From the NCBI RefSeq assembly GCF_000368865.1, contig NZ_KB849728.1, positions 107,965-171,964 of the forward strand: DNA of 64,000 nt, in the 5' to 3' direction. Both the position numbers and the translations under genes were made by a program. This DNA is from Acinetobacter bouvetii DSM 14964 = CIP 107468. GTDB lineage: Bacteria > Pseudomonadota > Gammaproteobacteria > Pseudomonadales > Moraxellaceae. Shown here piece by piece: positions 18,424 to 28,817 of the stretch. Each line of letters opens with the position of its first letter. The stretch's first letter is position 1. The notes under the pieces were generated by a model. It did not search any database. It was not told the DNA's origin and saw only the letters and a list, made by a program, of their open reading frames with translations.

Positions 18424-19068
18424 CTATTTCAAAATGGCCGGCAGCTCAATCGCCCCTTGCGGTTTTGCCAATTCCGCTTTCATTTTCTGCAGCATTTGAT
18501 AAGGCTGCTGCTGCACAAACATATTGGTCACAGACAGCGGAATAGAGCCCTCAGGATTGGCATAGCCGTAGGTCGACACCTTCACTTTCTGCGGCCCCAG
18601 CTTTTGAAAGGCCCAGTCGCCTTCGTAACTGGTTAAGCGCACATAATTGCTATTCAGCGGATAGCCTTTCTTTAGCGCTTTATTTTGAATGCTGATAATG
18701 CCCTGCGCATCTTTGGACATTTTACCCTGCACAATTAAATCGCGGTCTTTTAACGGGAATGGAAAATCCAGCACCATATACAGCTGAAACTCGCCTTTTT
18801 TATCATCCCGATACAGCAGCTTCATCTTGCCCAAAAACGGCACCCAATCCACCGCATGATCCACATTTAAAATGAGCGCGACAGCCTGCTCAATCGGCAC
18901 ATTTAACGTTGTTTCCGCTTTATACATCATCACGGGATTTTGACTGTCCTGATAGGTCCAGACCTTAATATTGTTTTTATTCAAGCTAAGTTTCGGGCTG
19001 CCCGCAGGCGCAGCCTGTGCCGAAACGCTCAGCGCTGCGGCACAGGCCATCAATATGACTTTTTTCAT
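18424..19068 (-). CDS. Secreted START-domain lipid-binding-like protein
   Basis: A 214-residue protein with a signal peptide (cleavage probably after SAQA) and a START/SRPBCC-type fold. The segments VWTYQDSQNPVMMYKAETTL, DHAVDWVPFLGKMKLLY, DFPFPLKDRDLIVQGKM and SYEGDWAFQKL match the pattern of bacterial START proteins exported to the periplasm. Such proteins are presumed to bind a lipid or other hydrophobic ligand in an internal cavity; no enzyme activity is expected. It lies between an unknown lipoprotein gene and dapB and appears to have its own promoter. Confidence 0.8.
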   Translation of the reverse strand: MKKVILMACAAALSVSAQAAPAGSPKLSLNKNNIKVWTYQDSQNPVMMYKAETTLNVPIEQAVALILNVDHAVDWVPFLGKMKLLYRDDKKGEFQLYMVLDFPFPLKDRDLIVQGKMSKDAQGIISIQNKALKKGYPLNSNYVRLTSYEGDWAFQKLGPQKVKVSTYGYANPEGSIPLSVTNMFVQQQPYQMLQKMKAELAKPQGAIELPAILK

Positions 19069-19126
19069 TCCATTGTTCGTCTTATTTTAGTTTTCTATGA
19101 TTTTTATAGCGGATTTTGATCCAGAT

Positions 19127-19957
<831 letters not shown>

Positions 19958-20157
19958 CTAATGCTGATTCGAAATTGCTCTTACTATAGCAAAACTCCTG
20001 AGCTTGGCTAAGTTCGGCGGACAAAAAATCCTGAAAATTCTGCGGGCTGTTTTCGGCGCGCCATTCCTGTTGCCTGCCGCTGCAGAAAATGCAGCGCTTT
20101 TTTATATCTTGCGCATTTCGATGTATGATAAGCGCGTTTTTTCCACGATGATCAGGC

Positions 20158-21798
20158 ATGAGAAACTTCCTGTTTGCGCTCGCTGCAATTTTTATGTTTA
20201 TTGCATGGCTGCACCCCATTCATTACCGGCCATGGGCAACTTATTTAGGCGAGCTGTATGCTTTTTTTGCGCTGTTCGCTTTAGCGGCAGCGTTCTTAAG
20301 GCAGCACATTCAGCTGCCGAAAATCACCTTGCCCATCTTCGGGCTGGCGCTGATTCCGCTGATTCAATTCGCCTTCGGCCATGTCTATTATTTCAGCATC
20401 GCGCTGCTGGGATTCCTGTATGTCTTTTCGTTCTGGATGGCTATTGCCATCGGCTTCAGCCTAAGCAGCCAGCCGGACAGCCGTGAGAAAACCTTCCTCT
20501 ATTTAAGCTACACCTTTCTCGCTGGCGGTATCGCCACAGCCCTGGTGGCGATCTGCCAGTGGCTGAATTTTGATGAGCAGCTGAGCTGGATTATGATGAA
20601 TATCAGCGGCAGCACCCGGCCATTTGCCAATTTTGCCCAGCCCAACAACATGGGTACATTCCTGCTGATGTCCCTGCTGGCCTGCCTTTATCTGTATGAG
20701 AAGAAAGCTGTCGCTACTCAATGGCTGGTTCTGGCTGCGCTGCCCATTCTGATTGGCGTAGCGCTCAGCCAGTCACGCACCTCTTGGGTAGCTTGTATTG
20801 CGATTCTGCTGTATCTGTCTTATCAGCAGTACCGCCACGTCATCCGCCTGCCATGGCGCTACAATGCGGTGTGGCTGGCCTGCTTTGCCGGATTGATTTT
20901 TTGCCTGCCGGAAATCAGCCAATGGCTGGCGCAGGTGTCTGGCTTGCAGATGATCGAAAGCCGTGATGTGGCGCAGCGTGCTGGCGGAGATATGTCGCGG
21001 CTGGCCATTTGGCAGCAGATGGCGCATGCTCTGGCGGCGCAGCCCTGGTTTGGCTATGGCTGGTATCAAACCAGCACCGCCTTCGTGTCTATTTCCGATA
21101 CCTATCAAGGCCCCGTCTGGGTCCGCAGTTCACATAATTTTATTTTAGATTTTCTGATTTGGAATGGTGTGCTGGTTGGCGGGCCATTTCTGATATATTT
21201 CGGCTATTTAGGCCTTCAGCTGCATAAGCGCGCGCAATCAGCGGCAGCGGTGATTGGCCTGCTCATGATTGGTGTTTTCGTTATTCATGCCATGCTGGAA
21301 TTTCCGCAGAATTATGCATACTTCCTGCTGCCTGTCGGTTTTATCCTGGGCACCGTGCTTGCGCAAAAAACGGATACGGCCGCGCTAACGCTGCCGCCTG
21401 CCTTTATGCGTACTGTATTCATTATTGGCCTTGTATTGCTCGCCGCAATTTACCGGGATTATGATGTGCTGGTGCCTAAAATGGATCAGGCTGCCCGCTT
21501 TGAAAAAACCCCAGAAAAGATTACCCGCAATGACCGGATTTTCTTGCTGACGGAGTTCAGCCACCGCATTGATCTGATCCGCGCGGACCCTTATCAGCGC
21601 ATGTCAAAGGCTGAGCTGGATGAAGTTGAAAAATTGGTCCGCAGCTATCCAACCAAATACAATTTGACCAAATATGCCAAAATGCTGGCCTATAACGGTT
21701 ATGAAGCTGAAGCGAAGCATCAGCTGCAGCGGATCAAGATCATTCAGAAAAAAGATTTAAGCTACGAAGAGCTAATCAAAGATATGCCGTCAAAATAA
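20158..21798 (+). CDS. pglL: PglL-type protein O-oligosaccharyltransferase (Wzy_C family)
   Basis: A 546-residue inner-membrane protein with about eleven to thirteen membrane segments. Seen: the PglL_A signature RPFANFAQPNNMGTFLLM around residues 160-177, the long periplasmic loop with FGYGWYQ and SSHNFILDFLIWNG, including the conserved His of the O-antigen-ligase/Wzy_C fold, and a C-terminal periplasmic tail with the RDYDVLVPK segment. In Acinetobacter, PglL moves undecaprenyl-linked glycans en bloc to serines of periplasmic and outer-membrane proteins, using the same repeat unit as the capsule. The dapB-pglL-dnaJ position fits the general PglL rather than a pilin-specific copy. WaaL-type O-antigen ligase is the main alternative. 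Confidence 0.85.
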   Translation: MRNFLFALAAIFMFIAWLHPIHYRPWATYLGELYAFFALFALAAAFLRQHIQLPKITLPIFGLALIPLIQFAFGHVYYFSIALLGFLYVFSFWMAIAIGFSLSSQPDSREKTFLYLSYTFLAGGIATALVAICQWLNFDEQLSWIMMNISGSTRPFANFAQPNNMGTFLLMSLLACLYLYEKKAVATQWLVLAALPILIGVALSQSRTSWVACIAILLYLSYQQYRHVIRLPWRYNAVWLACFAGLIFCLPEISQWLAQVSGLQMIESRDVAQRAGGDMSRLAIWQQMAHALAAQPWFGYGWYQTSTAFVSISDTYQGPVWVRSSHNFILDFLIWNGVLVGGPFLIYFGYLGLQLHKRAQSAAAVIGLLMIGVFVIHAMLEFPQNYAYFLLPVGFILGTVLAQKTDTAALTLPPAFMRTVFIIGLVLLAAIYRDYDVLVPKMDQAARFEKTPEKITRNDRIFLLTEFSHRIDLIRADPYQRMSKAELDEVEKLVRSYPTKYNLTKYAKMLAYNGYEAEAKHQLQRIKIIQKKDLSYEELIKDMPSK

Positions 21799-21854
21799 AC
21801 AGCGCATCTGTGTATCAGCACGGGCTATTCGTGTCTTATTGATCATTCCAGCCT

Positions 21855-21890
21855 AAAAAAAGAGCCTGCAAAATGCAGGCTCTTTTTTTA
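21855..21890. terminator. Bidirectional terminator between pglL and dnaJ
   Basis: A perfect stem AGAGCCTGCA/TGCAGGCTCT with loop AAA is flanked by A7 and T7, so it should serve both convergent genes. Confidence 0.93.
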
Positions 21891-21909
21891 TCGCGCTAAT
21901 TTAATCACA

Positions 21910-23028
21910 TTAGTCAAATAGGCGGTCAAAGAATGATTTTTTCTTTGGCGACGACCGGCTGCCTTCGCCATCCATGGTTTCCTGCAGCTCTTTCAGCAGT
22001 TCACGCTGACGCGCCGTCAAATGGACAGGAGTTTCCACCACAATACGGCAGAGCAAGTCACCCTGCATGCTGGTGCGTACCGGTTTTACCCCTTTGCCGC
22101 GTAAACGGAACAGCTTGCCGGTTTGTGTGCCTTCAGGAATTTTCAGGCTGACACGGCCATCCAGCGTCGGAATCTGAATTTCTTTACCTAAAGCCGCATC
22201 CGCAATGCTGATCGGCACATCCATATACAAGTCTGCGCCGTCACGCTGGAAGATTTCATGCTCACGCACCACCACTTCCACATACAGATCACCTGACTGG
22301 CCGCCGCGGATTGCTTCGCCTTTGCCGCTTAAGCGCACGCGGTCGCCGTTGTCCACACCTGCAGGAATCGTGACTTCAAGTGTTTGCTGACGGTCTGATA
22401 CCCCTGAACCATGACATTTATTGCATGGATTCTTGATGATTTTGCCTTGGCCGCGGCAGGTGCTGCAAGTTTGCTGCACCGAGAAGAAACCCTGCTGCAT
22501 GCGCACTTGGCCTGCGCCATGGCAGGTTTTGCAGGTTTCAACATCATTTGGATTTTTCGAACCGTTGCCGTCACAGGCATCACACGGCGCCGGCGCAGTA
22601 AAGGTAATGGTTTTCTTCACGCCTTTGACCGCTTCTTCAAGCGTCAGTTCCATCACATAGCGCAAATCCGACCCGCGGCGCGCGCGCTGCTGGCCGCCAC
22701 GGCCGCCGCCGCCAAATGCGCCGCCGAAAATGTCGCCGAACTGGCTGAAAATATCTTCTGCGCTGAAGCCGCCAAAACCGCCGCCTGCTCCGCCCATGCC
22801 GCCTTCAAAAGCCTGATGGCCCATGCGGTCATACATGCTGCGCTTTTCGCCGTCCGACAGCACTTCATAAGCTTCAGAGGCTTCTTTAAATTTTTCTTCA
22901 GCTTCCGGGTTGTCTGGGTTGCGGTCTGGATGGAACTTCATCGCCAACTTACGGTAGGCTTTTTTAATTTCATCATCACTAGCGGTTTTAGCGACACCCA
23001 AAACCTCATAATAATCACGTTTAGCCAT
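21910..23028 (-). CDS. dnaJ: DnaJ, Hsp40 co-chaperone
   Basis: A 372-residue type I J-protein that delivers clients to DnaK and stimulates its ATPase. Domain order: J domain with HPD in KFHPDRNPD, Gly/Phe-rich linker (about 70-120, unusually rich in GGxGG), zinc-binding domain with four CxxCxGxG repeats, then two client-binding barrels and a short C-terminal tail. GAGGAG lies 12 bases upstream of the ATG. No dnaK or grpE is beside it within the window, so dnaJ stands apart from dnaK here. Its length is normal. Confidence 0.97.
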   Translation of the reverse strand: MAKRDYYEVLGVAKTASDDEIKKAYRKLAMKFHPDRNPDNPEAEEKFKEASEAYEVLSDGEKRSMYDRMGHQAFEGGMGGAGGGFGGFSAEDIFSQFGDIFGGAFGGGGRGGQQRARRGSDLRYVMELTLEEAVKGVKKTITFTAPAPCDACDGNGSKNPNDVETCKTCHGAGQVRMQQGFFSVQQTCSTCRGQGKIIKNPCNKCHGSGVSDRQQTLEVTIPAGVDNGDRVRLSGKGEAIRGGQSGDLYVEVVVREHEIFQRDGADLYMDVPISIADAALGKEIQIPTLDGRVSLKIPEGTQTGKLFRLRGKGVKPVRTSMQGDLLCRIVVETPVHLTARQRELLKELQETMDGEGSRSSPKKKSFFDRLFD

Positions 23029-23132
23029 GACTGGCGATGCTCCTCACGGAATTTAATTAATACTTAACTGAGGTCTGAAATTGGGTTCAAACCAAGTTTT
23101 ACAAGGGGGGAGCTGGAAAAAAATCTGCAGGC

Positions 23133-23510
23133 TTAGAAAACTGCTTTATTTTTGAAAAACTTAGAAATGCCTTTAATCCAGGCATTGAGTAAATACAGAA
23201 AGGCGATACAGGAGAATACCACTCCTGCTACAGTGCAGCCCGTCACCCATAAATAGGTGTCCCAATAATAGAAAAATAATGGGATAAACCATAAGGCAGC
23301 AAAACACGCCAAAATAATATAAATAGTGATGGTGCGCATGACCCATAATGCGTGCGCCTGCATCCAGACTTCCGCTGAATCCAGCTGCGTAACTTTACGG
23401 GCAAACCAATAGGCCAATAGGCCGCTCACAACGGTAAACAGCGCAAAAAACATGAAGACATAAGAAATCGCTATATAGCGGCGATACTTGGTAATGTTGT
23501 CTGTCGTCAT
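23133..23510 (-). CDS. Small membrane protein, DUF4870-like
   Basis: A 125-residue protein with three or four hydrophobic segments and the pattern YVFMFFALFTVVSGLLAYWFAR ... HALWVMRTITIYIIL, which resembles the DUF4870 family of small membrane proteins. The start at 23510 is preferred because GGATGGGG lies upstream of it; an ATG seven codons earlier (23531) also exists. No function is known for this family. It is the only gene between dnaJ and the RND permease, with no visible terminator after it. Confidence 0.7.
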   Translation of the reverse strand: MTTDNITKYRRYIAISYVFMFFALFTVVSGLLAYWFARKVTQLDSAEVWMQAHALWVMRTITIYIILACFAALWFIPLFFYYWDTYLWVTGCTVAGVVFSCIAFLYLLNAWIKGISKFFKNKAVF

Positions 23511-23644
23511 GTCTGATTCAACCCCATCCACTGCCCATCAAATCCCTGAATACGCGCAGTGAATTGCTTATTAAAATTATCAATAAAGATTAAGTGCTAC
23601 TATATTGAAAAAAACAATATTTCGCACCCAATTTTATGAAACTT

Positions 23645-26600
23645 TTATGGATTCTGCTGAATTTTTTTCACCTTGAACCACTGCGCATACAATGCAGGCA
23701 AGAAAAATAGAGTCAGCAGCGTTGCAATAATCAATCCGCCCATAATCGCAACGGCCATCGGGCCGAAGAAAATACTGCGTGACAGCGGAATCATGGCCAG
23801 CACAGCCGCCAAGGCGGTCAGCACAATCGGCCGGCAGCGGCGCACAGCGGCATCCAAAATCGCATTCCATGGATCATGCCCCGCTTGAATATCCTGCTCG
23901 ATCTGATCAATCAAAATCAGTGAATTGCGCATGATCATGCCAGACAGCGCAATCGTGCCCAGCATCGCCACAAAGCCAAAAGGCTTATTGAACAGCAGCA
24001 GGAACAGCACCACACCAATAATGCCTAAAGGCGCTGTCAGAAAGACGATAAAGGTGCGCGACATGCTGCGCAGCTGAATCATCAGCAAGGTCAGCACAAC
24101 AGCCAAAAACATCGGCATGCCGGCATTGACTGAGTTTTGACCGCGGGCAGACTCTTCCACGGTACCGCCCACTTCCAGCAGATAGCCGCTTGGCAGCTGG
24201 CTGCGCAATTCAGCCAAAGGCTCAGACAATTCATTGACTACGGTTGCCGGCTGCAGTTTTGTGCGGATATCCGCGCGCACTGTAATAGTCGGCAAACGGT
24301 TGCGGTGCCAAATCAAGCCTTCTTCAAAACCGTATTCAATTTTTGCAATTTGCGCCAAGGGCACCGAGCTGCCCGATGCTGTCGGAACCGCCAAACTGCT
24401 GAGCGAGCCGACATCTACACGCTCGGCTTCATCACCGCGCATACGGATTTCAATCAGCTCACGCTTTTCACGGAATTGGTTAATGGCAGCGCCGCTGATG
24501 GAACTGTTCAGGAAATTGGATAAGTCCAGCGTATTTACCCCCAATTGGCGAGCGCGGTCCTGATCAATGTCCAATTTAATGACTTTGCTGGGCTCGCCCC
24601 AATCCAAATGCACATTGGTGGTATTTGGATTGTCACCGACCTTGGCAGCCACTTTCTGCGCCCATTCACGCACCTGTCCCAAATCTTCGCCAGACACGCG
24701 GAACTGCAGCGGATAGCCGACAGGCGGGCCATTTTCCAGCAAAGCCACACGGGTGCGCGCTTCCGGCAGCAAGACGCGGATTTTTTCACTCAAACTGCGG
24801 CGGATTTCATCCCGGTCATCCAGCGAGGATGCCAGGACCACAAACTGAGCAAAACTGGCCTGCGGCAATTGCTGATCCAGCGGCAAATAAAAACGCGGCG
24901 AACCGGTGCCGACATAAGCCACAAAGTTGTCGATGCCCTGCTGTTTAGACAGAAAACTTTCCACTTTGCGTACAGCCGCTTCTGTCGCTTTTAATGAAGC
25001 GCCTTCTTCCAGCTTGATATCCACTACAATTTCGGCGCGGTTGGAGGGCGGGAAGAACTGCTGCGGCACCAATTTGAACATCAGCACGGACAGTACAAAA
25101 ATCCCCACCGTCGCCGCAATCACGGTTTTGCGGTAAGTGACGCAGGCATTGACCCACTTTTTAAAATGCTGATAGAACTTGGTCTGATAAGGATCATGCT
25201 GTTCCCCAGCATGGTGCACCATTGGCTCAGGTTCCGGCTGCCTGCGCAGGCGCGCCCACAGCCGCTGATACCACGGCGCACGCTGCACCACATCTTTATT
25301 GAAGTCCGGCAGCAGTTTGTCGCCCAAATACGGGACAAACAGCACCGCGGCAAACCACGATACAATCAGCGCAATGGTCACCACTTGGAAGATGGAGCGG
25401 GTATATTCACCTGTGCTGGATGCCGCAGTCGCAATCGGCAAAAAGCCGGCAGCCGTAATCAGCGTGCCTGTCAGCATCGGAAAGGCGGTCGTGCGCCACG
25501 CATGGCCCGCAGCCTGCAGCCGCGTATAGCCCTGCTCCATTTTAACCGCCATCATTTCCACGGCAATAATGGCGTCATCCACCAGCAGGCCCAGCGCGAG
25601 AATCAGAGCGCCAAGGGAAATTTTATGCAGGCCGACATCAAACAGATTCATGCCGGCAAAGGTCATGGCCAGCACCAAGGGAATGGAAAATGCCACCACC
25701 AAACCGGTGCGGAAACCCAATGAAAAAAAACTCACCAGCAAGACAATGATGACCGCTTCCGTCAGCACCTTCATAAATTCATTGACGCTGCGCTTTACCG
25801 CTACAGGCTGATCGGACACTTTTTGCAGCGTCATGCCCAGCGGCAGCGCTTTCTGCAAGGCGGCAAATTCGGTTTCCAGATTTTTGCCCAGCGCCAAAAT
25901 ATCGCCGCCCTTGCGCATCGATACCGCAATGCCAATGCCGTTTTCCGCCATAAAGCGCATGCGCGGCTGCGCAGGCTCGCTAAAGCCGCGGTAGACGTCA
26001 GCCACATCGCCCAGCTGAATGGTCTTGCCATTAATCAGCAGCGGCATTTGCTTCAGTTCTTCTACGCTATGCAGGTTGCCGCTGGCGCGGACTTGAATGC
26101 GGTCAGAATGGGTTTCAAAGAAACCCGCGCTGGCAACGGTATTCTGCTGCTGCAAAGCCTGCTGAATCGCGCTGACCGGAATCCCCAGCTGAGCAGCTTT
26201 GGTATTGGACATTTCAATCCAGATTTTCTGATCCTGCAGGCCAATCAAATCGACCTTGCTGACATCTTTGACCCGCTGCAACTGCAGCTGCAGGCGGTCG
26301 GCATAGTCTTTCAGCGTGGCATAGTCAAAATCTTTGCCGGTCAGCACATAAATATTGCCGAAGGTATCGCCGAATTCATCATTGAAGAAAGGCCCCTGCA
26401 CGCCGCTCGGCAGCTGGTGCTTAATATCATTGACCTTTTTGCGCACCGTGTACCAGACATCCGGAATGTCCTTGGAACGCAGGGAATCTTTGGCAACAAA
26501 AGTCACCATGGATTCTCCGGGGCGTGAATAGGCCATAATGCGTTCATACTGGCCGGTCGTCATCAGCTCTTTTTCAATGCGGTCAGTGACCTGCATCGAT

Positions 26601-26782
26601 ACTTCTTTGGCGGTTGCCCCAGGCCAATAGGTCTGAATCACCATCACCTTAAAAGTAAAAGGCGGATCTTCACTTTGCGACAGCTTGGAATAGGACACAA
26701 TGCCGACAATGCCCAGCAGCAGCATAAAATACAGCACCAGGCCTTTATTTTTCAGCGCCCATTCCGAAAGGTTAAATTGCAT
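23645..26782 (-). CDS. RND-family efflux permease (HAE1-like, TriC-type)
   Basis: A 1045-residue inner-membrane proton-driven pump subunit, the usual size for the family. Seen: N-terminal membrane helix, porter segment with YPGAT-like WPGATAKEV, the TM4 proton-relay aspartates Asp402 and Asp403 in LLVDDAIIAVE, the duplicated second half beginning near residue 540, and the C-terminal TM cluster ending in FFLPALY. It starts 2 bases after the adaptor gene and is under the same promoter. The N-terminal SEWALKNK opening is closer to TriC-like pumps than to AdeB/AdeJ. No outer-membrane channel gene is adjacent, so it must use one encoded elsewhere. Substrates are unknown. Confidence 0.92.
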   Translation of the reverse strand: MQFNLSEWALKNKGLVLYFMLLLGIVGIVSYSKLSQSEDPPFTFKVMVIQTYWPGATAKEVSMQVTDRIEKELMTTGQYERIMAYSRPGESMVTFVAKDSLRSKDIPDVWYTVRKKVNDIKHQLPSGVQGPFFNDEFGDTFGNIYVLTGKDFDYATLKDYADRLQLQLQRVKDVSKVDLIGLQDQKIWIEMSNTKAAQLGIPVSAIQQALQQQNTVASAGFFETHSDRIQVRASGNLHSVEELKQMPLLINGKTIQLGDVADVYRGFSEPAQPRMRFMAENGIGIAVSMRKGGDILALGKNLETEFAALQKALPLGMTLQKVSDQPVAVKRSVNEFMKVLTEAVIIVLLVSFFSLGFRTGLVVAFSIPLVLAMTFAGMNLFDVGLHKISLGALILALGLLVDDAIIAVEMMAVKMEQGYTRLQAAGHAWRTTAFPMLTGTLITAAGFLPIATAASSTGEYTRSIFQVVTIALIVSWFAAVLFVPYLGDKLLPDFNKDVVQRAPWYQRLWARLRRQPEPEPMVHHAGEQHDPYQTKFYQHFKKWVNACVTYRKTVIAATVGIFVLSVLMFKLVPQQFFPPSNRAEIVVDIKLEEGASLKATEAAVRKVESFLSKQQGIDNFVAYVGTGSPRFYLPLDQQLPQASFAQFVVLASSLDDRDEIRRSLSEKIRVLLPEARTRVALLENGPPVGYPLQFRVSGEDLGQVREWAQKVAAKVGDNPNTTNVHLDWGEPSKVIKLDIDQDRARQLGVNTLDLSNFLNSSISGAAINQFREKRELIEIRMRGDEAERVDVGSLSSLAVPTASGSSVPLAQIAKIEYGFEEGLIWHRNRLPTITVRADIRTKLQPATVVNELSEPLAELRSQLPSGYLLEVGGTVEESARGQNSVNAGMPMFLAVVLTLLMIQLRSMSRTFIVFLTAPLGIIGVVLFLLLFNKPFGFVAMLGTIALSGMIMRNSLILIDQIEQDIQAGHDPWNAILDAAVRRCRPIVLTALAAVLAMIPLSRSIFFGPMAVAIMGGLIIATLLTLFFLPALYAQWFKVKKIQQNP

Positions 26783-26784
26783 AT

Positions 26785-27888
26785 TTAGCCTCCCGCCTGA
26801 ATGGTCACTGGACGGTTTTCACGGTCAATCGGCTTAATTTTCTGCTTTTCACGCAGCAGATGCACCCCGCCAATCACCACATAGTCTGACGGTTTCAGGC
26901 CGCTGAGCACCGGCACACTGTCGCGGCCATAAGCGCCCAGCATTACAGGCGCTTTATGCACGGTATTGTCCGGGTTGACGGTCAGCACATAAGCCTGCTG
27001 CCCCTGCGCAGAAACGCTGGACAGCGGCACATTCAGCTGGCCGTTGTCTGTCTGGCTGAAAAAGACCCGCGCGCTTTGCCCCAGCTGAATCAGCGCATTG
27101 CCTTCCCGCAGCGCCACTTTCACAGTGTAAGTGCGCGACTGATCCGCCGCTGGCGAAATTTCACGCACATAGGCGTTAAACTGTTCGTTCGGCTTAGACC
27201 ATAAAGTGACTTTGGCCGGCTGGCCTGGCTTAATTTCTGCAATCGCCTGTTCCGGCACACCAATCACCACTTCCCGCTCGCCATTGATCGCCAGCTGATA
27301 TGCCGGCTGACCCGCTGCTATCACTTGACCGGCTTCAATATTGCGCTCGGTAATCACCCCATTTTTTGTGGCGGTCAGCTGGTTGTACTGTGTTTGATTG
27401 CTGCTGACATCATAAGCCGATTGCGCCTGCTTTAGATTTGCCTGTGCCGTTTTATATTGGTTTTCAGCGGCATCGTATTGCGAACGGCTGACGGCATTGA
27501 TCGGCAGCAGCTGCTGAAAGCGCTTCAATTCACTTTCTGCAGTTTTGACTGCAGACTGCGCGCTGTCCAGCTGGGCGCGGTTGGCATTTTTCTGCAGTTC
27601 CGCATCTTTCACATCCAAGCGGGCCAGCACTTGCCCAACCCTGACCTGATCTCCAACGTCTACATAGCGCTCAACAATTTGACCGGCCACGCGAAACGCC
27701 AAAGCCGTCTGCTGCCGCGCCTGCACTTCGCCGGCATAGCTTTTTTGATTGACTTGCACAGCACCCGGCTGTGCCACCATCACCAATGGGACTTCCTGTT
27801 CAGCAGACGCCTGATCCTTGCTGCATCCCCCTAAGGTCACGCCGCAGACAATAATCATGCTGGCAACAGCGGTTTTTATCGTGCTCAT
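26785..27888 (-). CDS. RND periplasmic adaptor (membrane-fusion protein)
   Basis: A 367-residue lipoprotein-like adaptor. Seen: a signal sequence ending in VTLGGC (lipobox, Cys at about residue 22), the barrel-sandwich half-motif ALAFRVAGQIVERYVDVGDQVRVGQ, an alpha-helical hairpin (about 105-165), the returning half-motif GVITERNIEAGQVIAAGQP, then beta-barrel and membrane-proximal domains. It bridges the permease and an outer-membrane channel. It is first in a two-gene operon divergent from a TetR regulator, which probably represses it. Confidence 0.92.
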   Translation of the reverse strand: MSTIKTAVASMIIVCGVTLGGCSKDQASAEQEVPLVMVAQPGAVQVNQKSYAGEVQARQQTALAFRVAGQIVERYVDVGDQVRVGQVLARLDVKDAELQKNANRAQLDSAQSAVKTAESELKRFQQLLPINAVSRSQYDAAENQYKTAQANLKQAQSAYDVSSNQTQYNQLTATKNGVITERNIEAGQVIAAGQPAYQLAINGEREVVIGVPEQAIAEIKPGQPAKVTLWSKPNEQFNAYVREISPAADQSRTYTVKVALREGNALIQLGQSARVFFSQTDNGQLNVPLSSVSAQGQQAYVLTVNPDNTVHKAPVMLGAYGRDSVPVLSGLKPSDYVVIGGVHLLREKQKIKPIDRENRPVTIQAGG

Positions 27889-27951
27889 GAAGCTCGCTCT
27901 TATATCAAAGTAGTTTTTAAGGCAAAATAGGCCTATTAAAAATTGATTGTT

Positions 27952-27990
27952 TTTTAATTAATAAACCATACGGTACACTAATTGTTAATT
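27952..27990. promoter_or_regulatory. Putative TetR operator between the efflux operon and its regulator
   Basis: The divergent region contains ACCATACGGT (27965-27974) flanked on both sides by TTAAT/ATTGTTAA-type sequence, giving an approximately symmetric AT-rich site. TetR repressors commonly bind such a centre in shared divergent promoters. The symmetry is imperfect and the assignment is inference. Confidence 0.35.
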
Positions 27991-28038
27991 TAAGACAAAA
28001 TCAATGACCTGAATGACATTTTTGGAATTTTTTTGCAC

Positions 28039-28656
28039 ATGAATGCTGGACGTCCAAAAGACTTTGAAAAACGCAAGCGCATCCTGGATGCAGCCAAAAT
28101 CTTATTTTTAGAATGCGGCTATCATGGCTGCAGCATGAATAAAATTGCGCAGAAGGCCGATACCACTAAACTGACGGTGTATAACCATTTCCAAGATAAA
28201 GAAAGCCTGTTTACAGCCGCCATTGCAGAAACCTGTGACAAGCTGATCAGCGCGCAGCCGATTCATTTGTCGGCAGACAGCAATTTCCTGCAGGCGCTGC
28301 AGCATGCCTGTGAGCTGTCTTTAAACATTGTCAATCTGCCGGAAGCGCTGAAAATGGAATATCTGCTGCTGGAACTGGCTTCGCAGCATAATCCGCTGGC
28401 GCAGCAGTTTTACAATGCCTCGCATCAAAAGCTCTGCGGTTTATGGGAAAATTTCTTTGAACAGGCGGTTGCGCTCAAATTTATCCGTCCGGATGTCCCC
28501 CGCACACAAACCATGCTGATTTTTTCATTGCTGCTGGGCCTGCGCCATCATGAAGTCTTAATGGGCATCCGGACTGTTCCCGATCATGCAGAGCGGCAGC
28601 AGATTATTCAGGACAGCATGGCGCTGTTTCTGCTGCGCTATGGAACTGGCGCCTGA
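28039..28656 (+). CDS. TetR-family transcriptional regulator of the RND operon
   Basis: A 205-residue one-domain-plus-HTH regulator. Seen: the TetR helix-turn-helix around residues 15-60 (ILDAAKILFLECGYHGCSMNK followed by TTKLTVYNHFQDKESLF), then an all-helical ligand-binding domain with an AcrR-like C-terminal part. A TTG two codons earlier is possible, but the ATG at 28039 is the natural start. It is divergent from the adaptor-permease operon, which is the arrangement of local efflux repressors. The inducer is unknown. Confidence 0.9.
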   Translation: MNAGRPKDFEKRKRILDAAKILFLECGYHGCSMNKIAQKADTTKLTVYNHFQDKESLFTAAIAETCDKLISAQPIHLSADSNFLQALQHACELSLNIVNLPEALKMEYLLLELASQHNPLAQQFYNASHQKLCGLWENFFEQAVALKFIRPDVPRTQTMLIFSLLLGLRHHEVLMGIRTVPDHAERQQIIQDSMALFLLRYGTGA

Positions 28657-28817
28657 TGGCTAAGGTATTTTTCTCTTAAATTGGCCGCGTCAAGTCTGGA
28701 TCGGCATAAACATTGCTATTTTCTAAGCAAACTGAATCCGACTTTTGTCTGTGCCTGCTTGGATTGTCATTGAATCGGGGTATATTCAAAGTCAGAACAA
28801 CCGGAGAATGCGAAAAA

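Noticed and set aside
22411..23067. 218-codon plus-strand frame opposite dnaJ
   Set aside because: Complement of the dnaJ reading frame with no supporting start signal or family resemblance.
25823..26527. 234-codon plus-strand frame opposite the RND permease
   Set aside because: Antisense of an intact, strongly conserved gene, and its residue composition is rich in His/Gln/Arg as expected from reversed codons.
28713..28817. 35-codon N-terminal extension of ppc
   Set aside because: A good ribosome site lies inside the extension directly before the ATG at 28818.
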